Assembly (NCBI RefSeq): GCF_024124745.1
Contig: NZ_JAMXRU010000016.1
Span: forward strand, 1 to 42,732
Reading direction: 5' to 3'
DNA: 42,732 bases
From: Aeromicrobium sp. CnD17-E
Lineage (GTDB): Bacteria > Actinomycetota > Actinomycetes > Propionibacteriales > Nocardioidaceae
The translations under genes were made by a program, and so were the position numbers. Below, one piece after another: positions 23,376-30,438 of the stretch; the first letter of the stretch is position 1, and each line of letters starts with the position of its first letter. The notes under the pieces were generated by a model, which ran no database searches, was not told where the DNA came from, and worked only from the letters and a program-made list of their open reading frames with translations.

Positions 23376-25490
23376 ATGCCCAAGAAGACACCGGCCGGGG
23401 ACAACCCGATCACTTCGCAGTCGCAAGATGAGCTCGGGCGAGTAGGCGTGGCCGAAAGCGTGGCGCTCGACATCCGAAGCATCGATGCTTCCGAGGGATA
23501 TGTCGTGGGACTGATGGGGCCGTGGGGCTCGGGTAAGACGTCGCTCGTCAACCTCGTGAAGGAGCAGCTGCGGGCCGAGCCTGCCCTTCCGGTCATCGAC
23601 TTCAACCCGTGGATGTTCTCCGGAGCCGATGGGCTGGTCAACTCGTTCTTTCGCGAGATTTCTGCTCAGTTGAGGGAGAAGCGGGACCGTGACTACGGTG
23701 CGCTCGCTGATCGACTTGATAGATACGGTGAGGTTCTGACACCGCTTGTTTGGCTGCCGGTTGTTGGGCCATGGGCTGGGCGGGTGAAGACGCTCACGAG
23801 TACTGCCAAGAAGTTCAAGGACAAGAATCAGAAGAGCGCTGCCGATCAGAAGAGAGGGCTGTCGGAGTCCCTTGCGAAACTCGATAAGCCGATCGTCGTC
23901 GTGGTGGATGACATCGACCGGCTCAACCGGCAGGAGATCCAGGATGTCTTCAAGCTCGTCCGGCTGACGGCGAGCTTTCCCAACATCATCTACCTGCTCG
24001 TCTTCGATCGGCACCGCGTGGAGGATGCGCTTTCTGAGGATGGAATGCCCGGGCGGAGCTATCTGGAGAAGATCGTTCAGTCCGGCATCGATCTTCCGGT
24101 GGTCCCAGGCAAGCTTCTGCTCAAGCAGATCGGAGTTGCCTTGGGAGGCGTCGTGGACGATGTCGGCGGGGTGGATCGATTCGATGAGAGCCGATGGACC
24201 GATGTGCTGTTCGAGGTGATCGTGCCGCTCATCGACAACATGCGGGACGTTCGCAGGTATGCCGCTTCGGCGAGAACCACGGTGCAGACGCTGAAGGAGA
24301 AGATCGACCTCGTCGATCTTTTGGCGTTAGAGGCTATCCGCATCTTCCTACCGGACGTGTTCCGGGCGGTCGCCAGCGCCAAGGCTGGACTGACCACTCC
24401 TAGCTCGTATGGAGGGGGTGGCAACTACGAATCGCCCTCTTTGAAGGCAGGTGTGGTCGCCGTGATCGAGGCGGCCGGAGATGATCACGAAGTCGCCGAG
24501 GCGCTGGTTCATCAACTCTTCCCTGCGGGAGATCGCCACCTCGGCAAAAGCGTCTACGGCTCTGACTGGCTCAAGATCTGGCTCAAGGGTCGACGCGTGG
24601 CTCACAGCGACGTCCTGAGTCTCTACCTGGACCGCTACGTCACTGATTCGATGGCTGCACACGATCGAGCCGAGCAAGCGTTCGCACTGCTCTCGGACGG
24701 TCGAGCATTGGATCATTTCCTTCGATCCCTACCCGCAGACGAGCAGGAAGACGTCGTCGCTGCACTCGAGACCTTCGAAGGTGACTATCCCGTCGAGGCT
24801 GTAGTTCCAGCAAGTGTCACGCTCGCGAACTTGCTGTCCGACCTCCCGGAGAAGGAGAGGGGGATGCTCGGCTTCGACACCAGGATCGTGGTCACACGCG
24901 TCATCCTGCGATTGCTGCGCCGCATCGACGACGAGGATGCCATGAAGGAGGCTGTTGAAGAGATCGTCCCTCAGTTGACGTCCCTGTCGGCGAAGCTGGA
25001 GATCGTCGGGACTGTCGGCCATGTCGAGGGGCTCGGTCACAAGCTCGTCAGTTCCGAGTATGGTGCCGAGCTGGAGGAGGCACTCGCCGCCGAAATCGTG
25101 CAGGCGGACGAGGAGTCGTTGATCGGAGAGTGGGATCTTCTGCGACTGCTCATCGCCCCTGATCGCTTGTTCGCGGACACGACTCCTCGACGTATCAGCG
25201 TCGACGCGGACCCCCGATTCCACGAGGCGCTCGTGCGCTCAGCCATGAGCAACATGCGAAGTCAAACCCTTGGCTCGCGGCAGGTGCATGTCCCAAGGAC
25301 GTTGGCCTGGGATTCGCTCGTGCGTATCTACGATGGAGAACCAAACCTTGCCGTGGTCCTTCAGAAGATCGACGAGAACGCTACGGATACCAACGCAGAA
25401 GTGCGCGAAGTTCTGCGGAAGTACGTGGACGGCTGGCGACCAGAGACGTTCGACTACGAGGACGAGAGTAGTTCCGCATTACTGGCTTGA
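23376..25490 (+). CDS. KAP-family P-loop NTPase
   Basis: The 704-residue protein is a STAND-like NTPase of the KAP family. Walker A GPWGSGKTS spans residues 48-56. The KAP hallmark VIDFNPWMFSGADGLVNSFF follows. Walker B is PIVVVVDDIDRL (D178, D179 and D181). The sensor region FPNIIYLLVFDRHRVEDAL and the segment IDNMRDVRRYAASART complete the ATPase. A weakly hydrophobic piece (LTPLVWLPVVGPWAG) between the Walker motifs may be the vestige of the membrane insertion typical of KAP proteins. The C-terminal 330 residues are helical and not recognised. KAP NTPases include the phage-exclusion protein PifA of plasmid F, so a defence role is plausible but inferred. A GGAGG site precedes the ATG by four bases. 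Confidence 0.88.
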   Translation: MPKKTPAGDNPITSQSQDELGRVGVAESVALDIRSIDASEGYVVGLMGPWGSGKTSLVNLVKEQLRAEPALPVIDFNPWMFSGADGLVNSFFREISAQLREKRDRDYGALADRLDRYGEVLTPLVWLPVVGPWAGRVKTLTSTAKKFKDKNQKSAADQKRGLSESLAKLDKPIVVVVDDIDRLNRQEIQDVFKLVRLTASFPNIIYLLVFDRHRVEDALSEDGMPGRSYLEKIVQSGIDLPVVPGKLLLKQIGVALGGVVDDVGGVDRFDESRWTDVLFEVIVPLIDNMRDVRRYAASARTTVQTLKEKIDLVDLLALEAIRIFLPDVFRAVASAKAGLTTPSSYGGGGNYESPSLKAGVVAVIEAAGDDHEVAEALVHQLFPAGDRHLGKSVYGSDWLKIWLKGRRVAHSDVLSLYLDRYVTDSMAAHDRAEQAFALLSDGRALDHFLRSLPADEQEDVVAALETFEGDYPVEAVVPASVTLANLLSDLPEKERGMLGFDTRIVVTRVILRLLRRIDDEDAMKEAVEEIVPQLTSLSAKLEIVGTVGHVEGLGHKLVSSEYGAELEEALAAEIVQADEESLIGEWDLLRLLIAPDRLFADTTPRRISVDADPRFHEALVRSAMSNMRSQTLGSRQVHVPRTLAWDSLVRIYDGEPNLAVVLQKIDENATDTNAEVREVLRKYVDGWRPETFDYEDESSSALLA

Positions 25491-25973
25491 GTGCCGTTCG
25501 GGTCCGCGTTATCCATCCTCATCCGTGGTCTGCAGAGGTGGACCGCGTAGGCGAAGCTCAACCTCCGCCTCACCAACCAGTCCTACCTCCAGCAACGCAC
25601 CCATTTGCGGGAGTGTTGGCTTGAACGGCAAGGGTTGTTTGGCAATCTGTCTCCGTCGCAGCAGTGGGATCTGCATGCCTACTTCAAGCCGAGCGAAGAC
25701 CTGACAGACGATGCGGCAATTGCTCACCGAGTACACCTGACCCAGGTAGGGCCGTCTATGCCCCATAGTGCAGGGAGGGCCTACCAGCAATTTTTAGAAG
25801 CAGAACGTGCCCCGATGCCGGCTCGTGCCAGCTCCAGGTCAAAGAAGTCTGAGCACGTCATCCGAGTCAAATCGGTCGTACGTCCCGAACCCGATTACGC
25901 CAAGCTTGTTCGTGTATTGGTAGATATATGGAAGACGGAAAAAGATAGACTGTCCAAGGATTCTGATGCCTAA
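25491..25973 (+). pseudogene. Gene following KAP, interrupted by an amber codon
   Basis: A GTG follows the KAP stop directly (TGAGTG). The frame reads VPFGSALSILIRGLQRWTA, then an in-frame TAG at 25548-25550, and continues openly as AKLNLRLTNQSYLQQRTHLR, ECWLERQGLFGNLSPSQQWD, LHAYFKPSEDLTDD and PSMPHSAGRAYQQFLEAE to a stop at 25973. The sequence after the TAG looks like a real small helical protein, and the only alternative start is a TTG at 25605 with no ribosome-binding site. I therefore read it as a 160-codon partner gene of the KAP protein broken by a nonsense mutation. No known domain is recognised. Confidence 0.5.
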
Positions 25974-26158
25974 CGCTCAGTCTTGGGGCGTGGCCCCCGA
26001 GGCCGCAGGTCATGACCTGCCCCGCGGATGGCATCGGTGACAGCTGTCTTCGAGATGCTGTAACGACTGCCGAGAGCCCGGGTCGTCTCACCGGAGAGGT
26101 AATCGACCACCATCCTGTCGATGGCTGGCTGACCGAGGCGAGTCGTAAGCTTATGGAT
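25970..26158 (-). pseudogene. Recombinase C-terminal HTH fragment
   Basis: The minus-strand frame reads LTTRLGQPAIDRMVVDYLSG, then ETTRALGSRYSISKTAVTDA and IRGAGHDLRPRGPRPKTER to a TAG at 25970. This is the spacing of a recognition helix and C-terminal tail seen at the end of serine recombinases and resolvases. A TGA stands just upstream at 26159-26161 and there is no start codon, so only the tail of a gene remains. It marks the right part of the island and shows that a second recombinase was once here. From 26162 to 26399 I see no gene, only a short tandem GCGCGTCAC repeat at 26281-26299. Confidence 0.45.
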
Positions 26159-26399
26159 TCATGGGGCCTCGGGGCCATGCTGTCGCTGGCTCTTTTGGGC
26201 TTGATCCACGGATCTACAGAGGTCAGCAACCGGGCGAGGCAGTTTCGAAGCGTTGGCGACGAGCTCCACCACAAGCCACCGCGCGTCACCGCGCGTCACG
26301 ACGCCTCACGACCCCCGCCCGCGGCGCGCCCTCACGACGCTCTCAGCCGGGCAGGGCATGCTCGGCCCGACAGGTCGGGGACGAGGCAGCGAGGTGGCG

Positions 26400-27590
26400 A
26401 TGACCGTCGTCGAGGAGGGCGCCCCGTCGCGCCGCCGTGTCGGACCCGTGGAGCGGCTGCGTCGGTTCGGCCGACCGCCCCGCATCGTCGGCATCGACGT
26501 CGCCCGCGGGCTCGCTGTCCTCGGGATGGTCGGAGCCCACCTGGGCGACACCCACGACGACATCACCTGGTCCGACCCGTCCACCTGGGACGGCATCGTG
26601 AACGGACGGTCGTCGCTGCTGTTCGCGATGCTGGCCGGCGTCTCCATCAGCCTCATCTGCAAGGGCCGGGCACGCCCCGGGGACACCCGTCTGCAGATGA
26701 CGCTCGTGCGACGCGGTCTGCTGATCCTCCTGATCGGCCTCGCCATCGAGCTGCTGAACACCGGCGTCGGCGTGATCCTGCCGCTCTACGGGCTGCTGTT
26801 CGTGGCCTCGACCCTCGTCCTGCACTGGAGCACCCGACGGCTCTGGACCGTCGCGGTCCTGCTCGCCGTGGTCGCGCCGTTCGGGGTCGCGCTGGCCCAC
26901 GCGCTCAGCCTCGCCGCGTCGGGCCCCGGCCTCGACCTCACCCTGTTCGGCCTCTACCCGGTCACCGCGTGGCTGGCGGTGCTCCTGGCCGGCATGGCCG
27001 TCGGGCGGCTCCCCCTCACCCGCGCACGCGTGGCGGCAGGACTGCTGCTCGGCGGCGTCGTGGTCGCGACGCTCGGGTACGGAGCGGGTCACCTCATCGG
27101 CTCCGACCGCGAGGACCTCGTCGCCTACCTGGGCTACGCGGCGCCGGACTACACCGACGACCTCGGCAACCCCACGAACGAGCCCGGCTACCTCACCCGG
27201 CTCGAGCAGTCCGACGAGATCCAGCACGTGTGGAGCACCGCGATGCAGTACAAGCCGCACACCGCCGGCGCTCCGGAGATCGTCGGGTCCGGCGGGCTCG
27301 CGGTCGCCGTCATCGGACTGTGCCTGCTGCTCGTCCGCCGATTGCGTGCCGTGCTGCTTCCCCTCGCGGCGCTGGGCTCGATGCCGCTGACGGCCTACAC
27401 CGCTCACCTGCTCCTGCTCACCGCGCTGGCCGGAGGTCCGTTCGGCGGGTACGTCGGCATCAGCAACACCGTCTGGGCGCGCACCAGCGTCGGCCTGCTC
27501 GCGCTGGCGACGCTCTGGGTGGCGTTCGTCGGGCGGGGGCCGCTCGAGCGCGTCGTCGCCCGCGTCAGCCGACCCCGCGCCGAGGCCTGA
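26400..27590 (+). CDS. HGSNAT/DUF1624-like multi-pass acyltransferase protein
   Basis: This 396-residue membrane protein opens with RIVGIDVARGLAVLGMVGAH, the signature of the heparan-alpha-glucosaminide N-acetyltransferase-like (DUF1624/DUF418) family, with a conserved Asp-x-x-Arg-Gly in the first helix. About ten hydrophobic segments follow, such as GLLILLIGLAIELLNTGVGV, TAWLAVLLAGMAVG and GLLLGGVVVATLGYGAGHL. A large loop (AAPDYTDDLGNPTNEPGYLT) precedes the C-terminal helices LAVAVIGLCLLLVRRL and MPLTAYTAHLLLLTAL. Such proteins are thought to move acyl groups across the membrane; the substrate is unknown. Start choice: ATG 26400; a GTG two codons earlier is possible. This is the first core gene right of the island. 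Confidence 0.85.
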   Translation: MTVVEEGAPSRRRVGPVERLRRFGRPPRIVGIDVARGLAVLGMVGAHLGDTHDDITWSDPSTWDGIVNGRSSLLFAMLAGVSISLICKGRARPGDTRLQMTLVRRGLLILLIGLAIELLNTGVGVILPLYGLLFVASTLVLHWSTRRLWTVAVLLAVVAPFGVALAHALSLAASGPGLDLTLFGLYPVTAWLAVLLAGMAVGRLPLTRARVAAGLLLGGVVVATLGYGAGHLIGSDREDLVAYLGYAAPDYTDDLGNPTNEPGYLTRLEQSDEIQHVWSTAMQYKPHTAGAPEIVGSGGLAVAVIGLCLLLVRRLRAVLLPLAALGSMPLTAYTAHLLLLTALAGGPFGGYVGISNTVWARTSVGLLALATLWVAFVGRGPLERVVARVSRPRAEA

Positions 27591-27686
27591 ACCATCTCGC
27601 CCCTCGGGAGCACGACGCGGGGCCCGGCGTCGGCCGCTGCTGCTCGGCCATGGCCCGACCCCAGCCGCGCCCCGTAGCCTGACGCC

Positions 27687-28436
27687 ATGACCGACGAGGC
27701 GCCCGTCCCGCTGATTCCGCTCGACGAGGACTGGGAGCGAGCGCTCGTCGTCGTCGCCCACCCCGACGACGTGGAGTTCGGCGCCGCTGCCGCCGTGGCC
27801 CGCTGGACCGAGCAGGGCAAGACCGTCGTCTACTGCATGGTCACGAGCGGCGAGGCCGGCATCGACGCGCTCGCGCCCCAGGAGTGCCGGACGGTGCGCG
27901 AGGCCGAGCAGGTCGAGTCCGCGCGCATCGTCGGCGTCGACGTCGTCGAGTTCCTCGGCTTCCCCGACGGCGTCGTCGAGCAGACGGTGGCCCTGCGGGC
28001 CGCGATCGCCCAGCAGGTCCGACAGCACCGGCCCGACGTCGTCGTCACCGTGAACCACCACGACACCTGGGGCGGCAGCGCGCCGAACCAGGCTGACCAC
28101 GTCGCCGTCGGCCGCTCGACCATCCACGCCGTGCAGGACGCCGGCAACCGGTGGATCCACCGCGAGCAGCTGCTCGACGGTCTCGAGCCCTGGAGCGGCG
28201 TCCGGCAGGTGTGGGTGTCCGGCTCCCCCGCCGCGACGCACGGTGTCGACACCTCCGCCACCTTCGACCGCGGGGTCGCGTCGTTGGAGGCCCACCGCGC
28301 CTACATCGACGGTCTCGGCTGGGAGCACTTCGACGCCGCCGAGTTCCTCGAGGGGATGTCTCGGCCCCTCGGGACCCGCATGGGCGTCACCCACGCGGCC
28401 GCGTTCGAAGTCGTGTCGATGACGTGGGGCGACTGA
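27687..28436 (+). CDS. PIG-L family deacetylase
   Basis: This 249-residue protein is a zinc-dependent N-deacetylase of the PIG-L/LmbE family. The metal-binding motif AHPDDVEFGAAA is near residue 23 and the downstream H-x-x-H region appears as VTVNHHDTWGGSAPNQADHV. The strand-helix pattern (TVVYCMVTSGEAG, ARIVGVDVVEFLGFPDG) is as in the family. In actinobacteria, relatives act in mycothiol synthesis or detoxification (MshB, Mca). This sequence is shorter and more diverged than those, so I do not assign one of those roles. No signal peptide is present. It is followed two bases later by the first LURP-one-like gene. Confidence 0.92.
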   Translation: MTDEAPVPLIPLDEDWERALVVVAHPDDVEFGAAAAVARWTEQGKTVVYCMVTSGEAGIDALAPQECRTVREAEQVESARIVGVDVVEFLGFPDGVVEQTVALRAAIAQQVRQHRPDVVVTVNHHDTWGGSAPNQADHVAVGRSTIHAVQDAGNRWIHREQLLDGLEPWSGVRQVWVSGSPAATHGVDTSATFDRGVASLEAHRAYIDGLGWEHFDAAEFLEGMSRPLGTRMGVTHAAAFEVVSMTWGD

Positions 28437-28437
28437 C

Positions 28438-29022
28438 GTGCCCGACCAGCCCGACACGACCCTCGGCGTCCAGCACGTGCCCGCCTTCCTCGTGCGGGAG
28501 CGTCCGGCGCTGCGCGCCGAGCGGCACGAGGTCCTCGATCCCCGCGGCACCCCGATGGCCTTCGCCGAACGACGTCGCTCGTGGGGTCCGGGAGCGACCA
28601 CCGTGTTCCACGCCGACGAGGCACGCACGCGCGAGGCGTTCCGCAGCGAGGTCCGCGGTCGCCCGAACCTCGGGGCACGTCACGTGGTCGTCGCCGCCGA
28701 CGGTCGTCCGATCGGGTCCTTCCGCAAGCAGGCGGCCCGCAGCCTCCTCCGCACGACGGTCGTGCTCGAGGCCCAGGGACTCGCCGGCACGGCGCAGGAG
28801 CGCAGCGGCTTCCTCGCGCTGGAGCGGCGGCTCAGCAGCGACACCCCGACCCGCCGGATCGCGGTCGACGTGCTCGACGACGACACCGGGGCGCCGCTGC
28901 TGTCGGTCGGCCGGGCCCCCGGCGAGCGCACCACGTACGCCGTCGACGTGCCCGAACCGCGCGTCGACGTGCGTCTGGCGGCCGCCTTCGTCGTGGGACT
29001 TCTCGGCATGATCGACCACTGA
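28438..29022 (+). CDS. LURP-one/tubby-C-like protein, copy 1
   Basis: This 194-residue protein has the beta-barrel pattern of the LURP-one-related (tubby C-terminal-like) family: RPALRAERHEVLDPRGTPMA, DGRPIGSFRKQAARSLLRTT, RRIAVDVLDDDTGAPLLSVG and ERTTYAVDVPEPRVDVRLAA, ending with a short hydrophobic helix AFVVGLLGMID. The second copy downstream shares the order and motifs GSFRKQ, LRTT/MRTT, GTAQERS/GTGQERS and PRVDVRLAAAF, so they are tandem paralogues. Copy 1 is more arginine-rich. Members may be membrane-associated scramblase-like proteins; the function is not established. The GTG start follows the deacetylase stop by one base, suggesting an operon. Confidence 0.85.
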   Translation: MPDQPDTTLGVQHVPAFLVRERPALRAERHEVLDPRGTPMAFAERRRSWGPGATTVFHADEARTREAFRSEVRGRPNLGARHVVVAADGRPIGSFRKQAARSLLRTTVVLEAQGLAGTAQERSGFLALERRLSSDTPTRRIAVDVLDDDTGAPLLSVGRAPGERTTYAVDVPEPRVDVRLAAAFVVGLLGMIDH

Positions 29023-29051
29023 ACGGCCCTTCGAGCCCCTAGGCTCTCGGC

Positions 29052-29609
29052 GTGACCACCGTGCAGCACGTCCCGTCGTTCACCGTCAACCAGAAGCTGG
29101 CGATGACCACCAACCGCTACGAGGTGGTCGGCCCCGACGGCGCCGTCCTCGCCGTCGCGCAGCAGAAGCGGCTCGCGCTCAAGGAGAAGGTGACCTTCTA
29201 CACCGACGGGTCACGTCAGCAGGAGGCGTTCACGTTCGGCGCCCGCAACGTGATGGACCTGCGCGGCGCCTACGACGTGGTCGCGTCCGACGGCTCGCCG
29301 ATCGGCAGCTTCCGCAAGCAGTTCGGCGCGTCGCTGATGCGCACCACCTTCACGCTCGAGGGCGACGGCTTCGTCGGCACCGGCCAGGAGCGCAGCCAGC
29401 TCGTCGCGGTGCTGCGCCGCTTCACCGACCTGCCCTTCCTCAAGATGCACTTCGACGTCGTCGACGACGCGACCGGCCAGCCGCTGCTCTCGGTCGAGCG
29501 CGCGACGTCGGTGCGCGACCGCTACGAGGTCTCGGTGCCCGACCCCCGGGTCGACGTCCGCCTCGCCGCCGCGTTCGCCGTGGGCATGGACGCGCTCCTC
29601 GGCCGCTAA
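29052..29609 (+). CDS. LURP-one/tubby-C-like protein, copy 2
   Basis: This 185-residue protein begins (GTG) TTVQHVPSFTVNQKLAMTTN and continues YEVVGPDGAVLAVAQQKRL, DGSPIGSFRKQFGASLMRTT, LEGDGFVGTGQERSQLVAVL and YEVSVPDPRVDVRLAAAFAV. It has the strand periodicity of the LURP-one-like fold and a hydrophobic last helix (AAAFAVGMDALL). It is closer to the usual family sequence than copy 1, so it is probably the ancestral form and copy 1 the diverged duplicate. Transcription ends at a strong hairpin four bases after its stop. Confidence 0.88.
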   Translation: MTTVQHVPSFTVNQKLAMTTNRYEVVGPDGAVLAVAQQKRLALKEKVTFYTDGSRQQEAFTFGARNVMDLRGAYDVVASDGSPIGSFRKQFGASLMRTTFTLEGDGFVGTGQERSQLVAVLRRFTDLPFLKMHFDVVDDATGQPLLSVERATSVRDRYEVSVPDPRVDVRLAAAFAVGMDALLGR

Positions 29610-29612
29610 CGC

Positions 29613-29650
29613 GAGAAGGGGACCGACGCTGCGGCGTCGGTCCCCTTCTC
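29613..29650. terminator. Strong bidirectional terminator hairpin
   Basis: GAGAAGGGGACCGACGC and GCGTCGGTCCCCTTCTC form a perfect 17-bp stem with the loop TGCG. It lies four bases after the copy 2 stop and 22 bases beyond the tRNA-Asn 3' end, so it can end transcription arriving from either side. Confidence 0.85.
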
Positions 29651-29671
29651 GTCGCCCTGGCGGGCCCTGTG

Positions 29672-29744
29672 CTCCCCCGATTGGACTCGAACCAATAACC
29701 CTTCGATTAACAGTCGAATGCTCTGCCAATTGAGCTACGGGGGA
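29672..29744 (-). tRNA. tRNA-Asn (anticodon GTT)
   Basis: On the minus strand the gene starts TCCCCCGTAGCTCAATTGG. The anticodon stem TTCGA/TCGAA encloses CTGTTAA (anticodon GTT), the T-arm contains GGTTCGAGTCC, and it ends CGGGGGA with G as discriminator. The acceptor arms pair perfectly. No CCA is encoded. Length is 73 nt. Its 5' end overlaps the end of the sigma-factor gene by ten bases. Confidence 0.97.
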
Positions 29745-30340
29745 ATGTCTCCCACTCGGGGAGCACGGTCGGTAACTCTACCAACCCCCTCGCGCAGTCT
29801 CGACAGGGCCTGGTCACCGACACGCCGCGCCGTGGACACGGGAAGGCCGAGACGGGTCGCGACGTCCGTCCACGGGGTCGGGCAGGCGCCCTCCGGCGTG
29901 CGGCTGAAGCGGGCCTCGAGCACGACACGCTCGCGGTGCGGCAGGCCGGCCAGGTGCCCGGCGACGACGCCGTCGGACGGGTCGGCGCGCCGGCGCCGCG
30001 GTTCCGGGACGACGTCGTGCGGCACCTCCGGACGCGCCTCGCGGTGGGCGTGCAGAGCCCGGGTGATCCACGGCCACGCAAACGTCGCGAGCCGGACACC
30101 TCGGTCGGGGTCGAACCGCGTCACGGCCGACATCAGGGCCAGCACGGCCACCTGCAGCGCGTCGTCCACGTCGTCGCCCCGGAAGCCGAGCGCCCACACC
30201 CGCAGGGCCGCCAGGCGCAACGACCGGCGCAGCAGCACCGCCCGCGCGTCGTCGTCACCCGCACGGGCGAGGACGGCGAGCCGGTGCTCCTCCTCCGCGG
30301 TGATCGACGGCTCCCCCAGCAGACGACGCACCAGGTCCAT
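29735..30340 (-). CDS. Sigma-70-family factor-like protein
   Basis: This 201-residue protein has an acidic N-terminus (DLVRRLLGEPSITAEEEHR), a sigma region 2 (DDALQVAVLALMSAVTRFDP, then GVRLATFAWPWITRALHAH) and a region 4 HTH (PWTDVATRLGLPVSTARRVG, then DQALSRLREGVGRV). It is closer in layout to small alternative sigma factors than to housekeeping RpoD. No anti-sigma partner is adjacent. The ATG at 30340 begins MDLVRRLLGE. The stop codon TAG lies within the first bases of tRNA-Asn. It sits downstream of dnaG, but the 100-bp gap to dnaG allows its own promoter. The promoters it reads are unknown. Confidence 0.8.
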   Translation of the reverse strand: MDLVRRLLGEPSITAEEEHRLAVLARAGDDDARAVLLRRSLRLAALRVWALGFRGDDVDDALQVAVLALMSAVTRFDPDRGVRLATFAWPWITRALHAHREARPEVPHDVVPEPRRRRADPSDGVVAGHLAGLPHRERVVLEARFSRTPEGACPTPWTDVATRLGLPVSTARRVGDQALSRLREGVGRVTDRAPRVGDIPP

Positions 30341-30438
30341 GGCTCCAGCCTGGCCGCCGGTCTGCCCCGGCTCCAGGACGACCGCGCCGCCTGTGGACGC
30401 GTGCCCGGCGGACCTCGCCGTGAGGGCGAGCCTGGGGA

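Larger units (their letters stand above)
11192..26300. mobile_element. Integrated genomic island at tRNA-Met (approximate right end)
   Basis: The left end is set by the tRNA-Met 3' end; a tyrosine integrase gene points at it and ends 400 bp away. The contents are phage-like and accessory: HTH genes, an HK97-gp10-like protein, an IS481 copy, two large NTPases and a recombinase fragment. Base composition, especially in 19200-26200, is less GC-rich than the flanks. The right boundary is inferred from the return of core-like coding at 26400. I found no copy of the tRNA 3' end near 26 kb, so the exact attR is unknown, and the block may be two or more nested insertions. Confidence 0.7.

Noticed and set aside
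26270..26345. Possible attR copy of the tRNA-Met 3' end (GACCCCCGCCCGC resembles GAGCCCCACCCGCCCC)
   Set aside because: The match is short and GC-rich with several mismatches, no more than expected by chance in this DNA.
26343..28628. Long minus-strand open frame spanning the DUF1624-like and deacetylase genes
   Set aside because: It crosses two well-supported genes on the other strand and contains low-complexity Asp/Arg/Gly sequence without motifs.
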